Positions 26,747 through 35,932 of a DNA stretch of 50,922 bases are shown here, one piece after another (the stretch's first letter is position 1; every line of letters starts with the position of its first letter). Source of the DNA: Spirochaetota bacterium. Lineage in GTDB: Bacteria > Spirochaetota > JAAYUW01 > JAOAHJ01. Location of the stretch: positions 1 through 50,922 of the forward strand of contig JAOAHJ010000033.1 of the NCBI GenBank assembly GCA_026415295.1, written 5' to 3'. The notes beneath the pieces were generated by a model. That model did no database searches, was not told the DNA's origin, and saw nothing but the letters and a program-made list of their open reading frames with translations. The position numbers and the translations under genes were made by a program.

Positions 26747-27883
26747 ATGAAATTTGATGTACTTAAATGGGATAAAGAAACCAGAAAATTAAAAATAATC
26801 GATCAAACACTTTTACCTATCGAAAAAAAAATAATAGAACTAACAAAAACTGAAGAAGTAATAGAAGCTATTAAAAAATTAAAAGTTAGAGGTGCTCCTC
26901 TTATTGGTGTTGCTGCAGGATTCGGTGCAGTTATAAGTTATTATGAAGTTATAAAAGAATTAAAAATCAATATTGATAATGACAACATCTCAATAGATAA
27001 AATTAATAATTATTTAGATAAAATAAAGGACAAATTTTTAGAAAAGATTAATCTTATTAAATCTTCAAGACCAACAGCTTACAATATGTTTTTTATATTA
27101 GATCAAATAATTACATATTTTAACGATATGATATTAAGTTTTAAGTCTTCTTATCAAAACACTATCTTTAAAAAATCTGATTTTAATAATTTTATTGAAT
27201 ATATAGGACTTAATCTACAAAAAAAAGCTCAGTTTTTCCAAAGTGAAGATGAAAGTTTATGTGAAAAAATTGGAGAATATGGAATAAACCTCATTAATGA
27301 TGGAGACACAATTTTAACACATTGTAATGCTGGTTCTTTAGCAACTAGTGCATGGGGTACTGCTCTTGCTCCTATTTATAAAGCTTTTGAAAAAGGTTAT
27401 AATATTACTGTTTATTGTGATGAAACAAGACCTTTACTACAAGGAGCAAGGCTTACTTCCTACGAGTTAAATGAAAAAGGTATTAATACTTATGTAATTT
27501 GTGATAATATGGCAGGATATTTAATGCAATTAAAAAAGATAGACAAAATAATAGTAGGAGCTGATAGAATATGTAAAAATGGTGATTTTGCAAATAAAAT
27601 AGGGACATATTCAATAGCTGTATTAGCTAAATATCACAACATTCCATTTTATGTTGCAGCTCCCTACACAACTTTTGATTTAAAACTGGAAGAAGGGAAA
27701 CAAATCCCTATAGAAGAAAGAGATAAAAATGAAATAATTTTTAGTTTTAATAAACAAATAGCTCCTTTAAATATTAATGTATTTAATCCAGCTTTTGATA
27801 TAACTCCAAATCAACTTGTATCTGCTTTTATTACCGATAAAGGAATCTTTTATCCACCTTATAATTTTGAAAAATTAATATAA
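26747..27883 (+). CDS. mtnA: S-methyl-5-thioribose-1-phosphate isomerase
   Basis: Isomerises 5-methylthioribose-1-phosphate to the ribulose form in methionine salvage. Motifs are KVRGAPLIGVAAGFG, THCNAG (catalytic Cys), CDETRPLLQGARLT, VGADRICKNGDFANKIGT (catalytic Asp) and NPAFDITP. The DETRPxxQGxRLT block favours MtnA over the related ribose-1,5-bisphosphate isomerases and eIF2B subunits. A Lys/Asn-rich loop near 85-150 makes it somewhat longer than usual. GGAGG lies 5 bases before the ATG. No other methionine-salvage gene is in the window. Confidence 0.95.
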   Translation: MKFDVLKWDKETRKLKIIDQTLLPIEKKIIELTKTEEVIEAIKKLKVRGAPLIGVAAGFGAVISYYEVIKELKINIDNDNISIDKINNYLDKIKDKFLEKINLIKSSRPTAYNMFFILDQIITYFNDMILSFKSSYQNTIFKKSDFNNFIEYIGLNLQKKAQFFQSEDESLCEKIGEYGINLINDGDTILTHCNAGSLATSAWGTALAPIYKAFEKGYNITVYCDETRPLLQGARLTSYELNEKGINTYVICDNMAGYLMQLKKIDKIIVGADRICKNGDFANKIGTYSIAVLAKYHNIPFYVAAPYTTFDLKLEEGKQIPIEERDKNEIIFSFNKQIAPLNINVFNPAFDITPNQLVSAFITDKGIFYPPYNFEKLI

Positions 27884-27895
27884 AAAATATTAATA

Positions 27896-27921
27896 TTTTA
27901 ATCTTTTTGATTAAAATTTTT
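27896..27921 (+). terminator. Possible AT-rich terminator after mtnA
   Basis: TTTTAATC and GATTAAAA form a perfect 8-bp stem with a TTTTT loop, followed by a further T-run, starting 13 bp after the mtnA stop. The stem has a single G-C pair, so its strength is doubtful in a genome this AT-rich. Confidence 0.4.
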
Positions 27922-28068
27922 AATGTATTTATTTTTAAAAAATATTATTCTTATTTTAGTTATAAAAATCATTAATTAAGCTAAAATTTGATGAAAATAT
28001 CTATTTTATTATTTTATTTTGCAATTAATTTTTTTATTTTGTTATTAAAGATTTCTTATTATTAGTTT

Positions 28069-30168
28069 ATGAGTACAACAAATTTATTAAATGATTTATT
28101 AAATAAAGTTGAATCCTTAAAAATATATAATATCGAAAAAATTAAAAAAGCTATAGATTTTGCTCAAAGAAAACACGAAGGGCAGAAAAGGCTTTCTGGG
28201 GAAGATTATATTACTCATCCAATAAATGTAGCAATGATTTTATTAAACTTAAAAATGGATGAAGATACTATTATAGCTTCAATACTCCACGATATACTTG
28301 AAGATACAGAAACAACTGAAAAAGAGATAATAGAAAATTTTTCAGAAAATATTTTAAAACTTATTCAAGGTGTAACAAAAATAAGCACTATTAAATCTTC
28401 ATACAAATATGTCAAAGAAGAATATAACTTGAGAAATTTCATTTTAGCTTTTATAGATGATATACGTATTCTTTTTATTAAACTAGCAGATAGGTTGCAT
28501 AATCTACAGACTTTGCAATATCAACCTCCTCTTAAAAGAATCCAGATAGCAAAAAATACGCTTGAACTATATGCTCCACTAGCTGAAAGAATAGGAATAG
28601 AGTGGATTAAAAATGAACTTGAAGATAGAAGCTTATACTTTCTAGATCCTAAAATGTATCTTTATATAAAAAATTTAATTGCTCAAAAAAAGAATGAAAG
28701 AGAAAAAGAAATAAATGAAATAATTAATGAAATAGATCAGTTAATTCAAAAACATAATTTAAAAAATTACCAAATTAAAGGAAGAGTAAAACATTTTTAT
28801 TCAATTTATAGAAAAATGAAAGAAGAAAATAAAACTTTCGAAGAAATTTTTGATTTAATAGGAGTAAGAATACTTGCAAATACTGTAAATGATTGCTATA
28901 CAATTTTAGGAATAATTCACAATAACTACAAACCTATAACAGGAAGATTTAAAGATTATATTGCTTTACCAAAAAATAATCTTTATCAAAGTTTACATAC
29001 AACAGTCATAGATAATAAAAAAAGAAAACTTGAAATACAAATAAGAACTTTTGAAATGGATAAGGTAGCTGAATATGGTATAGCTGCTCATTGGATCTAT
29101 AAAGAAAATATAGAAGATATAAATCAAATAAAAGAACAAATTAATTTAATAAATAAAATTAAAAACTGGCAACAAAATGATTTTGATGCAAACCAAATTT
29201 TAAGCAATATAAAATCTGAAATTTTAAAAGAGGATATATTTATTTTTACTCCAAAAGGTGATGTTGTACAGTTACCAAAAGGATCAACTGCTTTAGATTT
29301 TGCCTTTGCTATCCACACTGAAATAGGACTAAAAGCTATTGGAGCTAAAATAAATGGTAAACTCTCACCATTAAGAAAAGAATTAAAGAATACGGATGTT
29401 GTAGAGATAATTACATCTGAAAAAAAACTTCCTTCAACAGATTGGTTAACTTTTGTAAAAACCAAAAAAGCAAAATCAAAATTAAAAAGTTATTTTAATA
29501 AATTGAAGCTTTTAAACAAAGACAATTCAATTATTATTAATTCAAAAACTTTACAATATATTGACAATATTTTAAACCAGACACCTAAAAGTGATTTTAA
29601 AAATAAAACTACAAATTATGATCTTAACAAAAACATTTCCTCTAAATTATTAAATAAATCTGAAATTTTAAGTAAAGAAGAACATAATATTAAAACTATA
29701 ACAGATTCAAATCAAATGATAAAGTCTTTTCAGATATATATAAATAAAGAAAAAAACATAGATTATGAGTTTGCTAAATGTTGCAATCCAATGCCTGGAG
29801 ATCATATAAAAGGGATTGTTTCTATCAGAAAGAAAAAAATTATAATACACAGATCAAATTGTGAAAATCTTATTAATATTAAAAATAGAAATAAACTATT
29901 TGATGTTGAATGGTCAGAAGAATTTAAATATTATTTTGCTAAATTTAATATAACTGGTAAAGGAAATTCAACCTATGTTTTAACTGAAATAATATCTTCT
30001 ATAGATAAATCAAATTTAATACTTGAACATCTCAACTTTCATGTAAAACCCTTTGATAAGGTTGTTTGCTATATAATATTAAAATCAAAAACAAATGAAA
30101 ATATTTCGCATTTTGAATCATTACTTTCAAAATCTCAATACATAATTAATTTTAAAAGAGTTAATTAA
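28069..30168 (+). CDS. rel: Bifunctional (p)ppGpp synthetase/hydrolase Rel
   Basis: Stringent-response enzyme, 699 aa, with all five domains. The HD hydrolase (about 25-180) keeps His50, His74-Asp75 and Glu78-Asp79 (LHDILEDT) and KLADRLHN. The synthetase (about 230-350) has GRVKHFYSIYRKM, FDLIGVRI, ALPKNNLYQSLHT and EIQIRT. Then come TGS (about 385-450, IFIFTPKGDVVQLPKGSTALDFAFAIH), a conserved-cysteine zinc-finger region (AKCCNPMPGD) and a C-terminal ACT domain. Both activities look intact, but residue 305 is Leu where NGYQSLH normally has Gly. An extra linker lies about 480-560. No clear Shine-Dalgarno precedes the ATG. It is the only synthetase seen in the window. Confidence 0.97.
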   Translation: MSTTNLLNDLLNKVESLKIYNIEKIKKAIDFAQRKHEGQKRLSGEDYITHPINVAMILLNLKMDEDTIIASILHDILEDTETTEKEIIENFSENILKLIQGVTKISTIKSSYKYVKEEYNLRNFILAFIDDIRILFIKLADRLHNLQTLQYQPPLKRIQIAKNTLELYAPLAERIGIEWIKNELEDRSLYFLDPKMYLYIKNLIAQKKNEREKEINEIINEIDQLIQKHNLKNYQIKGRVKHFYSIYRKMKEENKTFEEIFDLIGVRILANTVNDCYTILGIIHNNYKPITGRFKDYIALPKNNLYQSLHTTVIDNKKRKLEIQIRTFEMDKVAEYGIAAHWIYKENIEDINQIKEQINLINKIKNWQQNDFDANQILSNIKSEILKEDIFIFTPKGDVVQLPKGSTALDFAFAIHTEIGLKAIGAKINGKLSPLRKELKNTDVVEIITSEKKLPSTDWLTFVKTKKAKSKLKSYFNKLKLLNKDNSIIINSKTLQYIDNILNQTPKSDFKNKTTNYDLNKNISSKLLNKSEILSKEEHNIKTITDSNQMIKSFQIYINKEKNIDYEFAKCCNPMPGDHIKGIVSIRKKKIIIHRSNCENLINIKNRNKLFDVEWSEEFKYYFAKFNITGKGNSTYVLTEIISSIDKSNLILEHLNFHVKPFDKVVCYIILKSKTNENISHFESLLSKSQYIINFKRVN

Positions 30169-30363
30169 AAAATTTGTAAACAAAATTAATTCTTAATTTT
30201 TATTAAAATTTTTATTTTTTTATTAAAATTTAAATATTGAAATAATAAGTTTTTATGATATTTTAATTTTAACAAAATAATATTATTTATTTTAATTAAT
30301 TATTAAAAAATATTATGTCTTCACTAATACTATTTATAAATTTTTTCAGAGCAGGAGGAAAAG

Positions 30364-30546
30364 ATGAAAATTTGGGTTGATAAAGATCTATGTATAGGTT
30401 GTGGAGTATGTACCTCAATGGCACCAGATTGTTTTGAACTAAATGATGATGGTAAAGCTCAAGTAATTGAGGGTTGTGACTTTACAAGTTGCGATATTGA
30501 TGAAGTTATTAATTCATGTCCTGTTGAAGCTATTAAAAAAGAATAA
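30364..30546 (+). CDS. Single [4Fe-4S] ferredoxin
   Basis: A 60-aa electron carrier of the Thermotoga/Desulfovibrio one-cluster type. Cluster ligands are Cys10, Cys13 and Cys16 (CIGCGVC) and Cys52 (SCPVEAI). Three additional cysteines, 23, 38 and 43, lie outside the cluster. In T. maritima ferredoxin a disulfide joins Cys20 and Cys43; here residue 20 is Ala and Cys23 is the nearest candidate. A strong AGGAGG Shine-Dalgarno precedes the ATG. It is convergent with the lipoprotein gene at 30557, 10 bp away. It could serve ferredoxin-dependent fermentation enzymes elsewhere. Confidence 0.95.
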   Translation: MKIWVDKDLCIGCGVCTSMAPDCFELNDDGKAQVIEGCDFTSCDIDEVINSCPVEAIKKE

Positions 30547-30556
30547 ATTTTTCATT

Positions 30557-31408
30557 TTAGTATTTCAAATATATACTATCTATAAATTTAAATTCTTCTA
30601 AAAAATAAATTTTATCGATTTTGTTAATTTCAAAAAAATTTTTTTGAAAAAGTGAAGTTTTTATTTTAATTCCTGTTTTGGAAAAAATTCCAATTTTTTG
30701 ATTCATATGATTTAATTTATCATCAAAATATAGAACTGCTTTATATTTTATATTGTTTCTATCAATAATTTCTATATTATCTTTCAGTATTCTAACTGAT
30801 TTGTCTTTTTTTGAATCATATTTACCATCATTATTTAAATCAAAGTAAATATATAAAGAATAATAATAAAACAAAAAATCATAATAATAAGAAAGATTAT
30901 TCAAGTTTTCATTAAAAATAAATTCAAACGTATATTCATTAATTATATTTAACTTATAGGTTTTATTAAATAAATTTATATCCTCAAAAACTTGATCGAT
31001 AGTTATTTTTTCATATGGCTTAATAATAAAATCTTTATAAAAGAAAGCTTTAATTTTAAATTGGAATTCCTGATTTTCATTAAAAGTCCATTCTTTAGTT
31101 AATATACTATAATAAAAATACTTTCCTGGAACAAGCTTTAATTCTAACTGTTCTTTATTTATATTTTCAATATCCCATATTTTAGAAAAAACTGGTTTAT
31201 ATTTTGAATCAACTATTGTAAAAATAATTTTTATCTTATCATTTTCGTTATAAATATTCTTATTATTGTCAATATTCAAAGATACATTCAATATAGCATT
31301 TGGTGAACAAATAACTTCAAATGAATTTGAGCAGGAATATAATAAAAAAAATAAATTTAAAAAATAAATAAAATAAAATTTATTTAATTTAATATTAATT
31401 CTTTTCAT
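30557..31408 (-). CDS. Lipoprotein of unknown function with a Ca-binding-like loop
   Basis: A 283-aa secreted protein. Its N-terminus is a lipoprotein signal ending LLYSC (Cys26). The mature part is mostly beta-strand in character with alternating hydrophobics. A loop DLNNDGKYDSKKD (about residues 197-209) has the spacing of an EF-hand/dockerin-type calcium loop. I do not recognise the family. It runs in the same direction as the next secreted protein (31594-32844) but is separated from it by 185 bp of AT-rich spacer, so they may form separate transcripts. It is probably surface-exposed. No enzymatic motif is visible. Confidence 0.8.
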   Translation of the reverse strand: MKRINIKLNKFYFIYFLNLFFLLYSCSNSFEVICSPNAILNVSLNIDNNKNIYNENDKIKIIFTIVDSKYKPVFSKIWDIENINKEQLELKLVPGKYFYYSILTKEWTFNENQEFQFKIKAFFYKDFIIKPYEKITIDQVFEDINLFNKTYKLNIINEYTFEFIFNENLNNLSYYYDFLFYYYSLYIYFDLNNDGKYDSKKDKSVRILKDNIEIIDRNNIKYKAVLYFDDKLNHMNQKIGIFSKTGIKIKTSLFQKNFFEINKIDKIYFLEEFKFIDSIYLKY

Positions 31409-31593
31409 AGAATTATTCTTAATTATAAAATTTTATATTATTATACTAAATTTTTTAAAAAAAATTTCAATACTTTTATAAAAATTTTTTGAATAAAATT
31501 TTTGATTAAAATATTTAGAGAAATATTTTTTTTATTTATTTCATTATTGTTTATTTTAGATATTAATTAAAAGAATTGAAAAATTTGAAAATT

Positions 31594-32844
31594 TTACAAA
31601 TTCCCAAAAAAGTTTAAAAAAATAGTTTCCTTTGATGATTTAAAATAAAAATCATCAAGAAATTGATCATATGAAAATGATTTATTAATAACTATAGAAA
31701 AAGAATAATAATAGAGATTTTTAAAAATATTTTCGTTAATCTTAAAATTTTCATCAAAAAAATAAACACTTAAATTCTGGTTTCCATTTTTGTCATAAAA
31801 TATAAACTTTTTTAATTCTTCCTCAAAAACTTCAATATTATAAAAACCAAAAGAAAAATTATTGGATAATCTTTTAAAATTAATTCCTACTTCATAATCT
31901 AAAGAACTAAAAATATAGTTATTAGTATCTTCTTTAAATTCTATTAAATACTCTTCTTCTAAAAGCCTTACAAGAGATATTTCTTTTATTTTACTTATTT
32001 CAAACCTTAAATCTAAAAAAATTTGATAATTCTTAAATACTCTATCATTCTTAGAATATATATTTAATTTCAAATTATTAAAATAATTTTTTTTACTAAA
32101 TTCATTTCCAATATCAGTAAAATAAACAGTATCATTTACAAGTCTTAAAAAATAATATGAAGGATTTTTAAATAAATTTTTTATTGTATAATTTTTCTTA
32201 ATAAAACTAGATGTATAAATATAATTTAAATCATTTTTTATCTCTTCTGGTTGTATTTCTTCAATATATATATTTTCTACATATGAATCTTTATCAAAAA
32301 ATGATTCAATATAAAATATTATTACTTTTTGGTCTCTTGTTATAGTTGTTGAGAACCTTCCATCATTATCTGTCCATACCTCTTTCAATAAACCTGCTGA
32401 TTTAATATAAATTATTGATTTTGAAAGAGGTACTTTATCCTTGTAAAATATACCATTAAACGGAACTTCCTTCTGTGTATTCTTAATTGGCGATAAATTT
32501 ATAGATAAATTTATCAATTTTTTTCTTTTAAGCTGTATTATAACCCTTTCAAAACCATCTTTATTTATTAATAAATACATTGGAAAATTATTGTAAAAGA
32601 TAGTTTTAAATACTCCATCTTGACTTGTAACTCCAATTAAACTATTTTTATCATCATAAATTTGAGTATTTTCTAAAGGACATCCAATATCAGAATAAAT
32701 ATTTAAAACTATTTCTATTTTTTCTCCACCATATATATCATTTATATTTACTAAAAAAATAGATAATGATAAAAAAAATATAATACTTATCTTTTTAATT
32801 TTCATTTTTTTTATAAAAGTATTTAAAGCAAAAAATAAATTCAT
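31594..32844 (-). CDS. Secreted protein with two carboxypeptidase-regulatory-like domains
   Basis: A 416-aa exported protein. The N-terminus has a signal peptide (KKISIIFFLSLSIFLVNINDIYG). A first transthyretin-like/carboxypeptidase-regulatory-like domain at about 45-118 contains the TSQDGVF turn, and a second at about 128-185 contains the TDNDGRF turn. The remaining 230 residues are beta-rich with alternating polar and non-polar residues, which would fit an outer-membrane or surface structure. This last point is inference. An ATG at 32805 would give a tidier signal peptide, but the one at 32844 has a CAGGA ribosome-binding site and is kept. It lies 40 bp downstream of manC, so it may be co-transcribed with it. 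Confidence 0.75.
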   Translation of the reverse strand: MNLFFALNTFIKKMKIKKISIIFFLSLSIFLVNINDIYGGEKIEIVLNIYSDIGCPLENTQIYDDKNSLIGVTSQDGVFKTIFYNNFPMYLLINKDGFERVIIQLKRKKLINLSINLSPIKNTQKEVPFNGIFYKDKVPLSKSIIYIKSAGLLKEVWTDNDGRFSTTITRDQKVIIFYIESFFDKDSYVENIYIEEIQPEEIKNDLNYIYTSSFIKKNYTIKNLFKNPSYYFLRLVNDTVYFTDIGNEFSKKNYFNNLKLNIYSKNDRVFKNYQIFLDLRFEISKIKEISLVRLLEEEYLIEFKEDTNNYIFSSLDYEVGINFKRLSNNFSFGFYNIEVFEEELKKFIFYDKNGNQNLSVYFFDENFKINENIFKNLYYYSFSIVINKSFSYDQFLDDFYFKSSKETIFLNFFGNL

Positions 32845-32884
32845 AAATTTTTCCTGTTTTTTATTTATTTTTCGATTAAAAATA

Positions 32885-34489
32885 TTATTTGATTAGTCTA
32901 TCATATTTATCTTCAATTCTTACAATATCATCTTCTTCAAGATAATCACCTATTTGGACTTCTATAAATACTAAACTTTCTTCATTTTCATTTATTATTC
33001 TATGTAATTGTCCTTTTTGAATAAAAAAATGATCTCCTTTCTTGCAATTCATCTTTTTATCACCTAATTGTATAATTGCAGAACCTTTTACAATAATCCA
33101 ATGTTCATCCCTTTTATTATGAAATTGAAGAGATATAGATTCACTTCCAAAAACTTCAATCCTCTTTATTTTATAACCATCATCAGAATTGAATATTTCA
33201 GTAAAAATTCCCCATGGTCTCTTTATTGTTTTATGATATTTTAAATAATCTGTATTTATAAGCATATTTTCATTTTGAATATTATTTTTATCTGAGTAAT
33301 TTTTTTTATTAATAAAATTAATAAACTCTTTTATATTTGAACTTGTATCTTTCTTTGATATATATAAAATATCCTTCATATCAACAATAATAATATTTTG
33401 AATTTCATTTATAATATAAATTTTTTCATCTCCAAAAATTAATATCTCATCTTTATCTTTTTTATTTATCAATATATTTTCATCCTCTTTTTTATTTCTA
33501 TTTAATTCCAATTTTTCATTACAATAACCATAAAGAGTTACTTCTTTATCTTTAATTAAATATGCCTTACTTCTTTTAATTTCATTATTATTAAAAAAGT
33601 TTGAACTAAAAAAGGGAACTATACTTTTGTTTTTACATAACTCTAATATAGATTCAAATGTGCCAAGATCAGACCAATTACAATCACAATATACTGTCTT
33701 AATTTCAGAGATTTTTTCACAAATTGCTTTATCAAAAGACAAAGGACTAAAGGTAGAATATATATTTTTAATTTTCTCTTCATTAAATATTTGATTATTA
33801 TTATTATTTTTATCAACTAATTCATTTAATTTAATAAGTTCTTTATAAATATTAGGATATAAATTGTTTATTTTATTATAAATAAAAGACTTTTGAAAAA
33901 TAAATATACCTGAGTTCCAAAGAAAATTCCCACTTTCTAAATATCTTAAAGCATCTTTATAATCGGGCTTTTCATAAAATGCTTTGCAATTATAAATATC
34001 ACCATTTTGAAAAATATTATTTAAATTTTCTTTTACAAATTCAATATATCCATATCCCGTTTCAGGTCTATCTGGTTTTATTCCTATTAAAATTAAATTA
34101 TTATTAACACTTTGGATACCTTTTTTTATACAATAATTAAAATTTTCTTCATCTCCAATAAAATGATCAGAGGGTAAACAGACAACAGGTTCATCATTTT
34201 TTATATAACTTAATGTATAGCAAATTGCATAAAAAGTATTTTTCCCTTCTGGTTCATAAATAATTTTTACATCTGGGTAATTTTTAATAATATGATAAAA
34301 TAGATCTCTATGATTTTCTGAACCAACTACATATATTGTTTTTTCTAAATCTACTTTTTTTATTCTTTCAATTGTTGCTTCTATAAAATTTTTACAACCA
34401 AATATATTTATAAATTGTTTTGGGTAATTTTCTCTTGTAAGTGGAAATAATCTTAAACTTTTCCCACCAGCCATTATAATAAAATTCAT
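32885..34489 (-). CDS. manC: Mannose-1-phosphate guanylyltransferase with C-terminal cupin (ManC type)
   Basis: Makes GDP-mannose for surface glycans. The C-terminal cupin suggests a bifunctional mannose-6-phosphate isomerase as well. The nucleotidyltransferase domain (about 1-275) begins IIMAGGKSLRLFPLTRENYPKQF and has PSDHFIGDE, GIKPDRPETGYGYIEF and ESGNFLWNSGIFIF. The cupin (about 425-530) has KRPWGIFTEI, ISLQFHNKRDEHWIIVKGSA and FFIQKGQLHRI. A Lys/Asn-rich linker of about 100 residues (315-415) between the domains is longer than usual. AAGGA precedes the ATG. No other GDP-mannose gene is in the window. Confidence 0.94.
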   Translation of the reverse strand: MNFIIMAGGKSLRLFPLTRENYPKQFINIFGCKNFIEATIERIKKVDLEKTIYVVGSENHRDLFYHIIKNYPDVKIIYEPEGKNTFYAICYTLSYIKNDEPVVCLPSDHFIGDEENFNYCIKKGIQSVNNNLILIGIKPDRPETGYGYIEFVKENLNNIFQNGDIYNCKAFYEKPDYKDALRYLESGNFLWNSGIFIFQKSFIYNKINNLYPNIYKELIKLNELVDKNNNNNQIFNEEKIKNIYSTFSPLSFDKAICEKISEIKTVYCDCNWSDLGTFESILELCKNKSIVPFFSSNFFNNNEIKRSKAYLIKDKEVTLYGYCNEKLELNRNKKEDENILINKKDKDEILIFGDEKIYIINEIQNIIIVDMKDILYISKKDTSSNIKEFINFINKKNYSDKNNIQNENMLINTDYLKYHKTIKRPWGIFTEIFNSDDGYKIKRIEVFGSESISLQFHNKRDEHWIIVKGSAIIQLGDKKMNCKKGDHFFIQKGQLHRIINENEESLVFIEVQIGDYLEEDDIVRIEDKYDRLIK

Positions 34490-34573
34490 ATAACTAAATC
34501 CTTATAAGTAAAATTATATACAAAGACATATAAAACTTTAATTATTAAAAAAAATTATGATTAAAATAATTTA

Positions 34574-35797
34574 CTAAAAAATAATATTATAATGATCAAC
34601 TAAAAATTTAAAAAACTCAAATCCATATTTTAATGCACTTTCATCAGGATTAAAATCTTTTGTATGTAAAGATTGTAGAATACTTAACCCAGGATTTTTA
34701 ACACCAAGAAAAAAGTAAATACCTTTTCCAATATCTCTAATAAAATATGATATATCATCAGCAACCATTACTTTTTTGGTTAATTTTACTTTTGGTAAAT
34801 TTAATCTATTTAAATTATAGAACTTTATATTTTTTTTATTATTTAGAAAATCCATTAATTTTTTTGAAAGTAAAAAATCATTAACAATAGGAATATAATC
34901 TGAAAGAATTAAAAAATCAGATTCTGCTCCATACAATTTTGAAAGATTTTCTAAATATTCTTTTGAAAATATTAATATTCTTTCTTTTATCTCATCCTTA
35001 AAATATCTTAAAGTTCCACCTATTTCAAGGACCGAAGGAATAATATTGGATTTATTTGCACCACTAATCTTCCCACAAGTAATTAGAGCAAGTTCATCAG
35101 CTTCTATTTTCCTAGTTATAAAATTTTGGACTTGCAAATACCAATCTGAAAATATAGATACAAGATCTGAAGTTTCATGAGGATAAGCACCATGTCCACC
35201 TTTCCCTTTTAATTTAATCAAAAATTCTACAGAACCAGCCCAAGCCTCTCCCTCACAAAATGCAACATAACCGGTTTCAAGTGAAGGCCATACATGAAAA
35301 CCAAAGATAGCTTCAGGTTTTCCAAAAATTTCCCACAATCCACAATTAAGCATTAGTTGAGCACCACCACTACCTTCCTCTCCTGGTTGAAAGATAAACA
35401 AAAGAGAACTATCAGGTTTGTGGTTTTTAAAATATATTGCAAGATTCAAAATAATAGACATATGAAAATCATGGCCACATGCATGCATATATCCATCATT
35501 TTTTGAAGTAAAATCCAAATTTGTTTCCTCTTTTATTGGTAGTGCATCCATATCAGCTCTAAAGCATAAAAGAGGCTCTTTATTATTTCCTTCAATATAA
35601 GCAATTATACCAGTTTCTGAAATTCTTCTATACTCTATCTTATTTTCTTCCAAAATACTTATTATATAATTTGCCGTATTAAACTCTTTTAAAGATGGTT
35701 CAGGTATTCTATGTAAAGACCTTCTTATTGATACAAGTAAATCAAAAAAATACTCCTCAATTTTATTATTTTTATTATTAATCTCTTTTTTATCCAT
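34574..35797 (-). CDS. M20D family amidohydrolase (N-acyl-L-amino acid or hippurate hydrolase type)
   Basis: Metal-dependent peptidase/aminoacylase releasing amino acids from N-acyl or small amide substrates. Metal-site motifs are HACGHDFH, PGEEGSGGA and the final SLHTKDF. The lid domain has GKGGHGAYPHE (usually GRGGHGAxPH), GANKSNIIP and GGTLRYF. It is full length at 407 aa with no signal peptide. The substrate cannot be told from sequence. It follows the D-hydroxyacid dehydrogenase gene after 135 bp in the same direction, in a stretch of amino-acid catabolic genes. Confidence 0.93.
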   Translation of the reverse strand: MDKKEINNKNNKIEEYFFDLLVSIRRSLHRIPEPSLKEFNTANYIISILEENKIEYRRISETGIIAYIEGNNKEPLLCFRADMDALPIKEETNLDFTSKNDGYMHACGHDFHMSIILNLAIYFKNHKPDSSLLFIFQPGEEGSGGAQLMLNCGLWEIFGKPEAIFGFHVWPSLETGYVAFCEGEAWAGSVEFLIKLKGKGGHGAYPHETSDLVSIFSDWYLQVQNFITRKIEADELALITCGKISGANKSNIIPSVLEIGGTLRYFKDEIKERILIFSKEYLENLSKLYGAESDFLILSDYIPIVNDFLLSKKLMDFLNNKKNIKFYNLNRLNLPKVKLTKKVMVADDISYFIRDIGKGIYFFLGVKNPGLSILQSLHTKDFNPDESALKYGFEFFKFLVDHYNIIF

Positions 35798-35932
35798 AAT
35801 TATTTGCTCTTATAACCTTTAATTTTTATATAAAGATTTATTACAGTTTTATTTTCAAAAATGTAACTCTTAAATATATTTTTGTTATATGTCTTATTTT
35901 AAAAATGAAGTTAATCAAAACTTAAAAAAAAT

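Noticed and set aside
26747-27883. Assignment as ribose-1,5-bisphosphate isomerase or an eIF2B-type protein
   Set aside because: The DETRPxxQGxRLT and THCNAG blocks fit MtnA better.
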